Shown here piece after piece: positions 25,849-37,350 of a stretch of 64,000 nt of DNA. The notes under the pieces were generated by a model that was given only the letters and a program-made list of their open reading frames with translations, was not told the origin of the DNA and made no database searches. Source of the DNA: Whalleya microplaca (lineage: Eukaryota; Ascomycota; Sordariomycetes; Xylariales; Xylariaceae). Position numbers and translations under genes: made by a program. Numbering within the stretch: position 1 is the stretch's first letter; each line of letters starts with the position of its first letter. The stretch is from positions 868,001 to 932,000 of the forward strand of contig MU385720.1 of assembly GCA_022497155.1 (NCBI GenBank). Reading direction: 5' to 3'.

Positions 25849-26877
25849 ATGGCCTCTCCGAAGAATACCAGCACGATGCGCGCCTGGCTCTACACTAGCG
25901 CCCACGAAGGGCTCGAGAAAAGTATCGAGCTGAAACAAGACGCCGCGCAGCCCCAGCACCTCGCCAAAGGCGAGATCCTCGTCAAGGTGCACAGCGCCTC
26001 GATCAACCCCGCCGACTACAAGGTCGCCGAGTCGGGCCTCCTCAGGCGACTCCTGGTCTCGCCGCCCGCGTCGCCGGGCATGGACTTCGCGGGCACGGTG
26101 GCGAAGATCGGCGACGGCGTCGACGTCGTCAAGGCCGGCGACCTGGTCTTCGGCAAGATCCTACCGGCCAAGTTCGGCTCGCTGGGCGAGTACCTGGTGG
26201 CGAAGGCGGGCGGGTACGCGCGCGTGCCGGAGGGCGTGGGGCTCGAGGACGCGAGCACCGTCGGCACGGCCGGGCTGACGGCGCTGCAGGCCATCGTGCC
26301 GTACGTGGTTGCGGGCGACAAGGTGTTCATCAACGGCGGCAGCGGCGGCACCGGCACGTGGGAGATCCAGGTCGCGAAGGCCGTCGGGTGCCACGTGACG
26401 GTGAGCTGCTCGGGGAAGAACGCGGACTTCTGCCGCGGCCTCGGCGCCGACGAGGTCATCGACTACGCGAAGGAGGACGTCGTCGCGGCGCTGAAGGCCA
26501 AGGGCCCTGTGTACAAGCTCGTCGTCGACAATATGTGCGGCGGCCCGCCCCCGGACCTGCATAAGGCCGCCGACGACTTTCTGCTGCCGGAGGGCAAGTT
26601 CGTGCAGGTCGGGGGCAGCTTCGCGCTCCAGGACGTGAAAACCATGTTTTCGAGGATGCTTCTACCTTCGTTTCTGGGAGGCGGGAAGAGAAAGTTCGTG
26701 TTCTTTCTGCAGTCCAACAGTCATGATGATTTGGTCAAGCTGGCGAATTGGATGAAGGAGGGCAAGGTGAAGCCGGTAATCGACGAGGTGTTCGAATTTG
26801 AAGATGCACCCAAGGCCTTCGAGAAGTTAAAAACTCACCGCGCAAGGGGGAAAATTGTGGTCAGAGGGCCTAAATAA
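25849..26877 (+). CDS. Zinc-independent medium-chain reductase (quinone oxidoreductase-like)
   Basis: Single exon of 342 residues. The N-terminal GroES-like domain shows ASINPADYK and PGMDFAGTV, the medium-chain dehydrogenase signature. The NADPH-binding Rossmann segment is NGGSGGTGTW (about residues 162-171). The catalytic-zinc ligands of alcohol dehydrogenases are absent, which places it with quinone oxidoreductases/zeta-crystallins that reduce enones or quinones. The C-terminal FEDAPKAFEKLKTHRARGKIVV is typical of the family. The coding sequence is very GC-rich, with almost all third positions G or C up to about 26600, in sharp contrast to its AT-rich flanks. Substrate is unknown. Confidence 0.88.
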   Translation: MASPKNTSTMRAWLYTSAHEGLEKSIELKQDAAQPQHLAKGEILVKVHSASINPADYKVAESGLLRRLLVSPPASPGMDFAGTVAKIGDGVDVVKAGDLVFGKILPAKFGSLGEYLVAKAGGYARVPEGVGLEDASTVGTAGLTALQAIVPYVVAGDKVFINGGSGGTGTWEIQVAKAVGCHVTVSCSGKNADFCRGLGADEVIDYAKEDVVAALKAKGPVYKLVVDNMCGGPPPDLHKAADDFLLPEGKFVQVGGSFALQDVKTMFSRMLLPSFLGGGKRKFVFFLQSNSHDDLVKLANWMKEGKVKPVIDEVFEFEDAPKAFEKLKTHRARGKIVVRGPK

Positions 26878-28242
26878 GGCCCCCATCCAGGCATTCTTCA
26901 CGCATTGTATGATTAACGCATTATAATCATGTTATATTTATCTGGGAATAGATTTTTAATTTAATAACCGATATATGCTTAGCCCATAACTTACTCGTCT
27001 TAATAGTGATGACACGACATATCTATAAGGGTTGCTTATGTTCGCTGTCTATTACGACACACCACGCCCTTTGAGCTTGTACATCGGTCAAATACATTAG
27101 TATTATGAAAACCCTGATACACATCGGCTCTAGCTCTACATACTAGCCAATTAATACATTTCCATTAAAGCTGTATCTCGTTGTGCTACACACATTACAT
27201 TTATACCCACTAATACCCAGTACCTTGATTACAGTCATAAACTACATGGAAAACTAGGTCACTTTCGTTCTCTGCTGTGATACCAAGCTATCAGGATATC
27301 TTGCCCAATAAAACGCTTCCTTTCAAGGGTACAATGTAGCATAATAGCTCATGCGAGAATAGAGATTGGTCGACCGAGTTACATGGAATCCAGAGACAGA
27401 CCATAAAGTGATAGGCAAGAGAGTTTACAGGTCTTGTGGGTAGGATATATATAGGAGAACTCGGTAGATAGTCGTTTCTAGTCATATATGATGTTTCTAT
27501 ATAGTGCAGGAGTTGTGTCAGCATTTGCGGACGGTGGTGCGCTTGTAGACGGGTCTTGTTTAACTGTACCTTGTTGTTATATGTTGGTTTATCTGGTACG
27601 GCAGAAATGGCCTATATGGAGAATATGAAGATAGACTTCAACCAATTGCAAGATGTTAACTTGGTTAACTTCGTAAATTCATTTAATTTCTATTGCAATG
27701 CTTCTCCGAGGGCCATCTGACGTCGTGCTCACTAAGAAGTCGGGGAGACTGGTATACATTTATCAGGCCGACGGAACTCGAGGTTTCCCCGGCTGATATG
27801 TGCTCTGGGTATGCTTTAGGTCAGACGATATTGACATGACACTCTGGGAATAAGTAAGTCGTGTCAATTTGAATGAGACGGCATAATTCGCACAACATAT
27901 TCAGTGAAAAATCTCCGGAATGATTGAAGTGAGAAGTTTTCATTCGCAGAGGTAATGGTAGCTGCAAGTCAAAAAAAATGGTCAAGCACGGTTAAAAGCA
28001 AATGTCACATAATTATGATGAATTTGTGGCTTTGTAACGTAGGAGAAGCATGGTTTTCACCCCTCCATCTCCATCTCCATCTCCATGACCTTATAAAATC
28101 GGCAATCCTTCACTGAACCTCTTCCAATCGTCCCTAATATTATTGTTACACGCTCAAAACGTGGTGCAGATATCGTATTTTCAACTTGCGCATCAACAGT
28201 CAGATACTATAAGTCTCCTACTCTTGAAATACATATTTCGAT
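26878..28242. other. Intergenic, AT-rich
   Basis: No gene seen. A four-unit CTCCAT microsatellite lies at 28063-28086, just before a TATAAAA-type element at about 28092 in the promoter of SDR1. Confidence 0.5.
28063..28086. repeat. Microsatellite (CTCCAT)4
   Basis: Four exact 6-bp units in the SDR1 promoter. Confidence 0.85.
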
Positions 28243-29608
28243 ATGCCCGATTTCAATGTTGACACCACCGTCAGTGAGGTAGTTGAGGCCTTCGGGATCC
28301 ACGCCGTCGGTAAGACTTGTATGCAAGCCCCCTTGGGACCCCAAGTCCGAGTAGACAAGAATCATCTTCAAAGGATAATGTGGCTTCTGTGCTGACTCCA
28401 GCCCCCTTAAGTCATCATTACTGGCCCCAGCGCCGGTGGTATAGGTGCCATAGCCGCTCTGGCTCTCGCCTCAGCGAACCCAAAGCGACTCGTCCTAGCA
28501 GGTCGCTCCCGGTCCAAAGCTCAGCCCGTCATCGATGACATCGCTAATATCAGCAACATTGTTACCGTTGTTACTTTTGTCGAGTTAGATCTGTCGAATC
28601 TCTCTTCGGTACGAGAGGCAGCCACTAAGATTAAGGAGGCTACCCCTGATGGGATCGACGGTTTATACAACAATGCTGGAATCATGGCCCTACTCGAGTT
28701 TAGAAAGTCAGTTGACGGCGTCGAGTTACAGTTTGCTACTAACCATCTGGGGCATTTCCTTCTAACAAACCTCCTACTTCCTGATATTGGTAAGGTTAAC
28801 GGTATCGTGGTTAATGCTACCAGTCGGTGCTGGAAACTTACTGATCCGGATTACGACGACGTGAACTTTCAGGTCAGCATTCCCACCCCCACATGCCAAT
28901 CATGACGTATGGACAGACCAGTGCATTCATGGAGGCCTGAGTACATTGATATATCTGAAGGTTGCCTTACTGACGATGCCCACCAAACACAGGACGGCAA
29001 GACATATCACGGCTGGATCGCATATAGCAGAAGTAAGATTGCGAATATCCACTTCAGCATTGCCCTAGCCAAGCGAGTGCAGAAGTTGGGCATCGCCGTA
29101 TTTGCTGTGGATCCAGGGTGTAAGTTATTTGCTTCCCCCTCATACCACCAGGTCTAATACGACACGCTCGAAGTGGCCATGGACTCCAACCTGATAAATA
29201 ACTCGGGTATCGATAACGAATGGTTTGGAGAGTGTTTCCGGATTGCTACCGAGAGAGATAATGGTAAACCTTATTTATTATCAAATATGATGGTAAATAC
29301 ATGTTAATGTGTTGTTTCATTATCTTTCTTCTAGGAAAAATACCCGACCAAGCTTTCATAAATCTGCAGCAGGCAGCAGCCACCCCCATGTTAGCATTAC
29401 TAGATCCTGCCCTAAGAGGTAAGTCATAGGTTGTTCATCGTGTTAAGTGTCTACTAATGAAGACGATCCCGAAGAATCGTCAGGCTCGTATTTGGAAGAG
29501 TGCCAGCTTAGCTATGCAACTCTGGCAGATTATGCCAAACGCCCAGAAAACGCTGAGAAACTGTGGGGAGTCAGCGAGAAGCTAGTCGGGGATACATTCT
29601 CTCTGTAA
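28243..29608 (+). CDS. Short-chain dehydrogenase/reductase 1 (retinol-dehydrogenase-like)
   Basis: Six exons, 28243-28309, 28412-28872, 28993-29119, 29174-29263, 29335-29418 and 29463-29608, give 324 residues. The nucleotide site is TGPSAGGIG (residues 26-34), followed by NNAGIM, the catalytic S160 (VNATSR) and Y187-x3-K191 (AYSRSK). The C-terminus (SGSYLEECQL...) fits the long SDRs that resemble plant TIC32 and animal retinol dehydrogenases. The 120-nt intron 2 keeps a CTGAC branch-like site. The exon 4 acceptor (CGAAG at 29173) is the least certain junction, because the nearer CAG would run into a stop. The gene converges on SDR2. Substrate is unknown. Confidence 0.8.
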
Positions 29609-30057
29609 AGTCTTCTATCTTGCTCAAATATCATGGTACTGTAACTTATCGTATTGTCTACTATGTAGACCTTTGCTGTGCGTTATTCGTGTAATTTAAG
29701 CGAGTGCTTGGGAAATTATCAAAGGGTATCAGTGTGATTTAGTGGTTAGTAACTCAAAATTCAGAATGTCTTCGATATGGAGAGAAATTTATATAGCTTC
29801 TAGAATACGGACAACAAAAGCCACCATCGCTGAATCTTACAAGGTAGACTACATGGGGTTCAATATGAGAGTGAGATATGAGTCCACGGCTTGGCAAACC
29901 CCCCGAAGCTCTCAACATCCGAAAGCCGAGATAGCGCCATCTGTTATTTAGGTGAAACTTCCAAAGATAAAGCTTGTTAGGAGTTACACACTTTTCGGCA
30001 TTGGCATTTACGCATTCTTATGCGAAGAATATATCTACTATACAGAGTCTTCTAAGT
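29609..30057. other. Intergenic between convergent SDR genes
   Basis: 449 bases with no supported frame. Confidence 0.5.
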
Positions 30058-30968
30058 TTAGCATACCCAACCCCCGTCCACATTATACACAGCGCCCGTC
30101 ACAAAGGATGCTTCGTCACTGAGCAAGAATGCAATAACATTTGCCACCTCAATGGGCTCAGCCCTTCTCTTCTGTGCAGTATGCTGAAGACCACGTTTCA
30201 CATCTTCTGGATTTTCACCTTGGGACATTGGTGTGTTGACCGAACCTTTTTATGCTATTAGCAAGGGACGCACTCTCTCATATGACACATATGATAGTCA
30301 ACAATGCATTGAATGGGTTCTATTACCTGGTGAGACGCAATTGATTCGAATGTGCCTGTTTTCCTTTGCTGCAGTTCGCGACAATCCAATTACAGCCGCT
30401 TTGCTAGAGCAGTACGCAGCATTTCCGGGGGCACCAAACTGTCCGAACACGCTTGCTGCTGAAACCTAATAGACTCAGTATATATTCTCGTGGCTTCATG
30501 AGACAGCTTACAATGCTACCGCCATCAGTCATGGCCTTTATTTGGGCTCTAAGGCATGAAAAAACCCCACGTGCGTTGACCTCAAAGTTGAAATCCCAAC
30601 TCTCGTCAGTCATATCAGCGATGGGAGTAGCTGGGCTAATAACACCGGCCATATTAACTGCACCATCGAGCTTGCCTAGTCTCTGAACCGTCGAGTCAAC
30701 CCATGCGTTGACGGATTGACTATTGCGTACATCTACAACAGTGTACATGTGCTTGTCGTTATTTGTAAGTGACTCGGTTGCTGCCTTAACGGCGGTTTCA
30801 TTTATATCAGCAAGAGAAATTAGAGCACCACGCGATGCAAGAAGTTGCGCTGTGGCTAGACCCATGCCGGAGGCAGCACCAGTGATGGCTATCTTTTCAT
30901 GATCAGCTGATCCAAGAAGCCAAACAAGAATGATGCGGACCTACTACTTTGCCTTCAAATGACGACAT
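30058..30968 (-). CDS. Short-chain dehydrogenase/reductase 2 (classical SDR)
   Basis: Four exons, 30968-30945, 30892-30512, 30465-30327 and 30245-30058, give 243 residues. The first exon encodes only eight codons, MSSFEGKV. The cofactor site is TGAASGMG (residues 12-19), then NMAG, S140, and Y153-x3-K157 (YCSSK). The end, FVTGAVYNVDGGWVC, is a standard SDR terminus. The enzyme should oxidise or reduce an alcohol/carbonyl with NAD(P). The D39 position after the second strand (LADIN) suggests NAD preference, by analogy. A GGAAGGCTTTCC near-palindrome lies 218 bases before the start and is shared with other promoters up to 39 kb. Confidence 0.85.
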
Positions 30969-31697
30969 TGTATCAGTTCAACTCGTTACTTGTTGTATAG
31001 TATATCATCGGGGCAAATCGCCGTGGTAGGGTCCGTAGGGAGAACTCGTGGCTGTACATACCGAAAAGGATTTGCGGTGATATGTCCATCTGATATCTAA
31101 TAGCCTGAAATCTGACTGGGCGAGATAAACACTATGTGATTGGAACAACTCCCCTCTATCTAGGCAAACCTGACTCTCTCGATTTGGAAGGCTTTCCCAG
31201 GCACGTGATTGATAGCCCACAGCAAGCAAAGCTCCCGCAAGGCCAAAGGCTTTGCATGCACGCCGCTTAAATATGCTTTAATGGGCCCAATGAGTGGTGC
31301 TTTAACTACAGCTGCTGGGGTTCATGATAAGCAACATACTTGTCCTAATTACCCCGGTGGACTGACTTGCAGCGAGTTTCAACGACTGTGGCATCCCTTG
31401 TCATTGTCATTACGAATGAAATGTAACAACTCCAAGAATTAAAATATCAGCAACTATTTAAATTCATTGGAGTTAATATGAGATTTAATATGTGTATAAT
31501 TTTAGCAGCCTCAAGTCAACTGCTAGCTGGATTTCTCATAAGCTTGTCGTTTTCATAAATTCTTAAATAGACTGAGAAGTTACGCTTTATTAAGATGTAC
31601 GGATATAGATTTCGCTACTAATATTCGAAGTTGATTTTAAAAGCACCAGCTTTCAGACTCCTTAAGGCCAGTCATAACAGAGAAAGTAGGTACAAGT
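30969..31697. other. Intergenic; SDR2 promoter and regulator 3' flank
   Basis: Holds one copy of the shared near-palindrome (31186-31197). No gene seen. Confidence 0.5.
31186..31197. promoter_or_regulatory. Shared near-palindrome, site 1 (SDR2 promoter)
   Basis: GGAAGGCTTTCC, about 218 bases before the SDR2 start. It matches the GGGAAACTTTCC-type element found at 34240, 37066, 39176 and 39355. Confidence 0.5.
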
Positions 31698-33922
31698 CTA
31701 CCGAAACTCACCCGATTTCTTCTTCAACAAATCAATCCATGCGACCTTCGACCCATTAGAAGTGCAACGTGCTTCCCAAGTTTCTCTTATTATGTCTAAA
31801 GTAGAAGTGAATGTACTTAAGCCAGTTATCTGTGCCGAGCTTTCAAACCAATTGGAAAATGAGTGCCGTACTTCTAAACCTTCAGCCTCACACGCTGCTA
31901 TAAAAGCCGGCCATTTAAGGCCTAGAGAGCCAAGCATTGTACCCGACCCTGTGCCTTGACAACGTAATAAGGAGTCGTGCACGCTTACTACCAGTGGCTG
32001 TAGTAACGAAGCGTCCACATCGTATATCCTGCGGTAGAAATATATAGCTAATGCGTGTTGCATCGCATTGATCATGTTTCCTAATATGTCGGGATCGACT
32101 GTTCCTGAAGGTGGTGTATACGCAACTAATGCATGATTTGGCTGCCGTATTTGGTTAATGCTTCTCTCTAAGACTTTTGCTCGACTCAGAAACTCTTGTA
32201 AATCGAGACAATCCGGAATATTGCGGACTTCAGCAGCATCTTTCTCCTTTCCCAGTCGGATCACCAGTGACAAGAGGAAAAGTAGTATTTCTGGCATGCC
32301 AAAGATATCAGGGTACAGGGTCGCGGACCATATTCCGGGACGTTCGAGGTGTAAGTCATTCTCGCCTTCTTCTCGGGTCTTTAACACATACATCTCCTGG
32401 TCTAAATTGTGCCATTTATGGAGGCGGAAAGATAAATCGTCTTGGCCGGCAATCACGAACCCACACAACTCGACAGCCTTCCGAACTTGAAGGCGATGAT
32501 TAGAATTTGGGTTAGACACACAGGTACTTTCGTATATCATCCGCTGAAAAGCATAACAGTGATGAAGCAATCGAACTTTTCGGGACTTTTTGCGATTCAG
32601 GCCTTTGAGTCTGATGAACTTTTCTGCCTCTAGGAGGTAGTATTCGACATGATTACAGCTGCCTGTCATAGTATATAAATATACCATGGTAAGGAGCGCC
32701 ATGAGTATGTCTTTGTATTTAGACACTTTGGGAACGTCGTATGCTCTCTTGAGCATCAACCTGCACTGCTCGCGTGCATATTGCTTGTAAAGTTCAGCGC
32801 GCTCAAGCCACATCTGCGATTGAGATTGGGACCTTCCTCCAAGACTGGAAGCACTCAAGGCTAATGTGCCAAAGAAAGCAGTGAGACTTGTGTGACTTAA
32901 TTGCTCGCCTATAGTTAGAGCTGCTAGGCAGCTCTTCGCATAGGGTACAAAAAGGATATGCCAAGGTGTTTTGGCATGTCGAATTGGAGTCATGAAACCA
33001 ACAAGCGTTGTTGCGTAGTGTCTAATTAGGAAAACAGCATCTTCTGGAACGGGATTATAAGCCTTTTGGAAGAGAGGGATCGAGTTAGGCGAGCCCAAAT
33101 GGGTAGAGTCTGAATGTGCTATTGTATCTGGACAATGATATGTCTGTAAGGCCTGTGGAACATTTGAAGATTCTTGAGCATCGGTTATAGAAGCTGTCTC
33201 AAAGATATCTTGCACCGCCTCTGAATTAATCATTATGTCCCACATATCGGAAGAGGAGGGGAATAAGTCTTCCTTGGAGTGATCGAAGACTGAATTGATT
33301 GAAGACTGAGTCCACTGTGTCGTTTCTGTATCATCTGGGATATTAGGTGTCTGTGTGGCTAAGGAAATACTGCTTGGATAGCTGGTATCACGGCATAGAT
33401 TCTCGAGCGCGTTGCTGTCTGAAGGGGCTCGAGTTTGGCTGACCCTGAATGCCCCAAATGGCCCATGGTGTATCTCGACGCTTTGGCCACTAGACATATT
33501 CTCGCATTCTTCCTCTATTTGAGAGATATGCCAATGCGCGAGCCTGGGTGGGACGCTCGAAGTGATTCGTTGGCTCATGTCCTTACGCTCTGCTACTGTG
33601 AATAGGGGCCGTCGAAACCGGACACTTTCGCCACCCATTATGTCATCGGAATCGAAGAAGATGTTCTTCCCGTAACCACTACATGACAAACCTGCTGCCC
33701 GACACAAGGAACATATGGGTCGTCCTTCATCGCACTTCACACGTCGCATTCGACACTATAGAAGGGAGTTCATTGTCGTCAGCCCAGCCAGGAAAGGCTT
33801 CCCATTTCCCCAAAAGTGACAGGCATTGGATCAGGTACACTTACCGTGTCGCACCCTCCAAATGATCGGATGGGGATACTTTCACCGTGAAGTGAAGTTT
33901 GCCCAAAACTCGAAAGTGCCAT
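31698..33922 (-). CDS. Zn2Cys6 transcription factor, candidate cluster regulator
   Basis: Two exons, 33922-33845 and 33755-31698, give about 711 residues. The zinc cluster is split by the intron: exon 1 ends GCDT and exon 2 begins CRMRRVKCDEG, so the ligands run CDTC, C, C, SLC, C with 2-6-6-2-6 spacing. Taking only the long open frame would lose the first two cysteines, so exon 1 is needed. The rest is a fungal-specific TF domain of the kind that carries FFGTLALSASSLG and a C-terminal helical half. The extreme 3' end is uncertain: a GTGAGT near 31715 could be a donor to a further short exon. It lies between SDR2 and the divergent permease and is the natural regulator of that group. Confidence 0.85.
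33791..33802. promoter_or_regulatory. Shared near-palindrome, site 2 (regulator intron 1)
   Basis: GGAAAGGCTTCC, whose reverse strand is GGAAGCCTTTCC. It lies inside the first intron of the regulator gene, so it could serve autoregulation or be incidental. Confidence 0.3.
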
Positions 33923-33926
33923 TTTG

Positions 33927-33938
33927 AGGAGACTTTCC
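33927..33938. promoter_or_regulatory. Shared near-palindrome, site 3 (just before regulator start)
   Basis: AGGAGACTTTCC, beginning five bases before the regulator ATG. It is a weaker match, with the CTTTCC half intact. Confidence 0.25.
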
Positions 33939-34197
33939 CACAGAAGCAATAAGAAAGAGGGCTGGTTCGGGGCAACCAGTGTATAGGTTGCTTGTGGAAG
34001 GGGATATACTAGGTATATTGCGGGGCAATTGGAGGCAGGGTATTACTGAGAGAACCAATTATCCAACCGAAGTAACACTACAAAGACTTAGTACTTAAGA
34101 TACCTATACAGTATATATTAGGGCATCTTCTATTATAATGTATAAGCTTCATACTTCTCCGCAGAGCAAGAGTTATCATTCTGTAGAACAAGAGCGA

Positions 34198-34219
34198 TTA
34201 GACCAATCTATTGGTCTAA
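34198..34219. promoter_or_regulatory. 10-bp inverted repeat in the regulator/permease divergent promoter
   Basis: TTAGACCAAT-CT-ATTGGTCTAA, a perfect palindrome with a 2-nt spacer. TTAGACCGAT occurs once more at 34278-34287. Candidate operator. Confidence 0.45.
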
Positions 34220-34239
34220 CCAAGTTGAGTATGGGTCTG

Positions 34240-34251
34240 GGAAAACTTTCC
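34240..34251. promoter_or_regulatory. Shared near-palindrome, site 4 (regulator/permease promoter)
   Basis: GGAAAACTTTCC between the two divergent genes, about 320 bases from the regulator start and 420 from the permease start. Confidence 0.5.
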
Positions 34252-34271
34252 TCTTGCGATGCCAAGACATC

Positions 34272-34297
34272 CGGCCATTAGACCGATTCGGCCATTA
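34272..34297. promoter_or_regulatory. Direct repeat CGGCCATTA in divergent promoter
   Basis: Two exact 9-bp copies (34272-34280 and 34289-34297), 17 bases apart start to start. CGG triplets are the usual half-sites of Zn2Cys6 proteins, so this could be a regulator target. Confidence 0.35.
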
Positions 34298-34672
34298 CCT
34301 AGCGTTATCTACGTAACTACGCGTAAGTAGGCTATTAATAAGACTAGGCTAAGTAAGGTGAGGCGAATAAGTCTATAGCTTATCGATATAGGGTAGCTGA
34401 AGATTTGAAGACTTGAAGCACGTCGGCCTTGCCTTATAAGGGGTAGCATGTAAGGGTTTAGCTTGATAAACCATGTCCGTGTACTGGAGTTGATAATGAT
34501 ACCACCCGCAACAAGATAGATACCCTCGGTAGACTCAATGGGCGATACCAAGTACTGTCAGACTTGCCGATCTTTCGTTCGATAAAATGTGCCCATGGCG
34601 CCCTGATCTCACAGTCCTTGATTATCATGTTCAGCGAAACGACTTCTTTCATCAGTAATACCTTTATTAACG

Positions 34673-36540
34673 ATGGCTTCAGAACACGACATTACCGGGG
34701 AGAAAAAGGGGGTGGAAGATGTTGAGAAGATGGCTGATATTTCCAAAGTTCAATCTGTGGGAAATGGCCAGATGGTCGGTACCAAGAGGGGCATCAAATC
34801 TCGCCATGCTCAGATGATTGCTATTGGAGGTAGCATGTACGTGGTTTCTCAATTTCATTTTATTTCAGGTAATAAGTAACATCTACAGTCACTTATTGCC
34901 CTTTCCATTTTATTTGAATGACACGGATTCCCTATTGGAGTATATACAGATGTTCTAAATATCTGAGACATGTCCTAGAGCTTCCGAACTTGTCGAACAA
35001 TCTAGGGGGGAAATGAACTGACTCTCGACGATGTAGCGGTACCAGTCTTTTCATTGCATCTGGGCAGGCTCTTGCTGTTGGAGGGCCAGCCTTCCTCCTC
35101 GTCTCATACTGTATAATGTCGATGATGGTATATGGTATGGTGACAGCGATTATCGAAGTCGGCACCTACCTGCCAATCCCTGGCGCCTCGATGTCCTTCT
35201 ACTGCAGCCGCTATGTCTCCAAATCTCTCGGGATTGCTTTAGGTTACCTCTACTTCTATTCTTTCGGTATAATTGTCGCATACGAAATTACTGCTTCCAC
35301 GATCCTCATCGACTTTTGGCCACAGAACGTCCATGTGGCCGTCTGGATCACTATTGTCGGGCTGATCATCATTACGTTGAATTTATTTCCTGTGCACGTC
35401 TATGCCGAGGCGGAATTCTGGTTTGCTGGCATCAAGGTTGTCATGATCATCGGCCTGCTGATCTTATCGTTGGTTCTTATGCTTGGCGGGGGGCCTGATC
35501 ACGAACGGCTCGGGTTCCGGTATTGGTACGATCCTGGGCCGGTGAAGTCCTACATTGTAGATGGCGCTTCGGGCAGATTTGTTGCCTTCCTCTACGTCTG
35601 GATTCTCTCTGGATTTTCCTTCTACTTCAGCCCAGAGTTGATCATTTTCACCTCTGGTGAGATGCGCAATCCGCGCAAGAACCTCCCTATAGCGTCTCGC
35701 CGTTTCTTCTATCGACTAGTATTCTTTTACGTTCTTGGAAGTGTCGCAATTGGAGCTATCTGCAATTCCAACGCGTCCGGCCTAACTTCCAGTGCCGGCA
35801 ACGCCAACGCATCACCTTGGGTTATCGCTATCAGAAACGCGGGCATATCTATACTTCCTTCCATCGTCAACGCTGGTATTCTTACCAGTGCCTGGTCAGC
35901 AGGCATCTCATACCTCTATATGTCGTCGAGATCCCTATACTCCCTTGCAGTTAATGGGAATGCTCCTGGGATATTCAAGAGATGCAATCGTTGGGGTGTC
36001 CCATACTGCGCCGTTGCGGCCAGTAGCTGTTTCGTCCCTCTAGCTTATATGACGGTTGATTCCGACGCAGGAGATGTGTTCAACTGGTTTGTGAGCCTTA
36101 CTAACACTGGTGGCTATACATCCTGGGTGGTCTGCTGTGTCATTTTCCTCCGGTTCCGCAAGGCCTGCGTTGCTCAAGGCCTTACTGTACCTTACCAGTC
36201 GCGTGTCCAGCCGTGGGGAGCATGGATATGCCTGGTGCTATTCCTAGCCTTACTACTCCTCAATGGCTTCACGAATTTCCTCTACGGCAGTTTCAAACTC
36301 GGCAAATTTTTGTCGGCTTACATTGGCATACCCTTGTTTTTGGCAATATGGCTTGGGCATAAGATTACTTTTGGCAGACAGGATCCATGGATGTATAGCC
36401 CAGAAGCTATAGATCTTGTATCAAGGAAAGATGAAGTTGAAGCCGAGGCAGAGATGTGGACGAGAGTGGAAATGCTTTATTCTGAGCAGGCTAGTGAAAC
36501 CAACAAGTGGTGGAAGAAAATTACTGTCATATGGCAATAG
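34673..36540 (+). CDS. Amino-acid/amine permease (APC superfamily, yeast AAP type)
   Basis: Two exons, 34673-34836 and 35037-36540, give 555 residues. The hydrophilic 45-residue N-terminus leads into the APC motif GG(S)IGTSLFIASGQAL, which is rebuilt exactly by joining GGSxx at 34836 with the exon 2 start. PIPGASMSFYCSRYV, FYFSPELIIFTSGEMRNPRKN (consensus PE-x-GE-x-NP-RK) and about twelve hydrophobic segments follow. Plasma-membrane import of amino acids or related amines is expected. Conservation around TSGEMRNPRK places it with fungal amino-acid permeases rather than sugar or drug carriers. The intron is 200 nt, two to four times longer than most here. It is divergent from the Zn2Cys6 gene and shares its promoter. 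Confidence 0.9.
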
Positions 36541-37350
36541 ATGCACAGACTGATGCATACCGATCAAGTTTGTTAGAATATAGGAGGTCAGATATTCCAT
36601 ATCATGTATTATATTGTAGACATTCATACACCAAGGATCCTAGATACACTCTGACTACACAATCAATGGGATTCATCTTCATTTGGTCAAGAAATTATGT
36701 CAATATTATTATTCCATCAACCCTTTACACAACCGAAATTTCCTATTAGTAGGTGAGCCGTGAGGTCTTCAATATGCTAGAATAAACGAAGTTCGGTAGT
36801 AAGCTTTACAAGTATGAATGCCGGCACCCAGTTCTCCAATCCTTATGCGAGCCTGGTCAAGGTAGCTAAAATGCGACAAATAATTCTACGGGATCTGGAT
36901 CCGAACTCAAGGATTGACTCTGTCGCATGGCCTCCAAAATGAATCGAGTAAGAGTATGACAAGCTTATCTACCCCTGAATAAGTAACAGAAGACTTGATG
37001 TTGCAATATCAATAGGAACACAAAGCGGGGATCATCGCATCGGTGCTGGTGGAGCCAATGCCGGGGGGAAACTTTCCACATCTGATTCACTACCCAGCGA
37101 GTTGAAGATAACAGTAACGGGGCTTGCCACTGGTTCTACTATAGAGTAGACAACCCCGATATATAGTTATCTATTCTCTTCCAGGTAGATATTACGAGGC
37201 GGTGGCAATTTCAAGGTTCTGATACAGTTGATTTGTGTTCTCTTACAAGATACAACCAGACAGGGTATTCATAGTTGCGAATGTCAAGACCCCACATACC
37301 AAGACGTCACCTTCATTCAGCCCGAGAACAATCCATTCCACGTTTACATA
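36541..37350. other. Intergenic; SDR3 promoter
   Basis: No gene seen. Contains the near-palindrome at 37066-37077. Confidence 0.5.
37066..37077. promoter_or_regulatory. Shared near-palindrome, site 5 (SDR3 promoter)
   Basis: GGGAAACTTTCC, 274 bases before the SDR3 ATG. Identical 12-mer to the reverse strand of 39176-39187 in the BVMO promoter. Confidence 0.55.

Noticed and set aside
28873..29157. Start of a separate SDR fragment at 28909
   Set aside because: It is intron 2 sequence read into exon 3 of SDR1; splicing 28872 to 28993 restores the YxxxK motif at the correct spacing.
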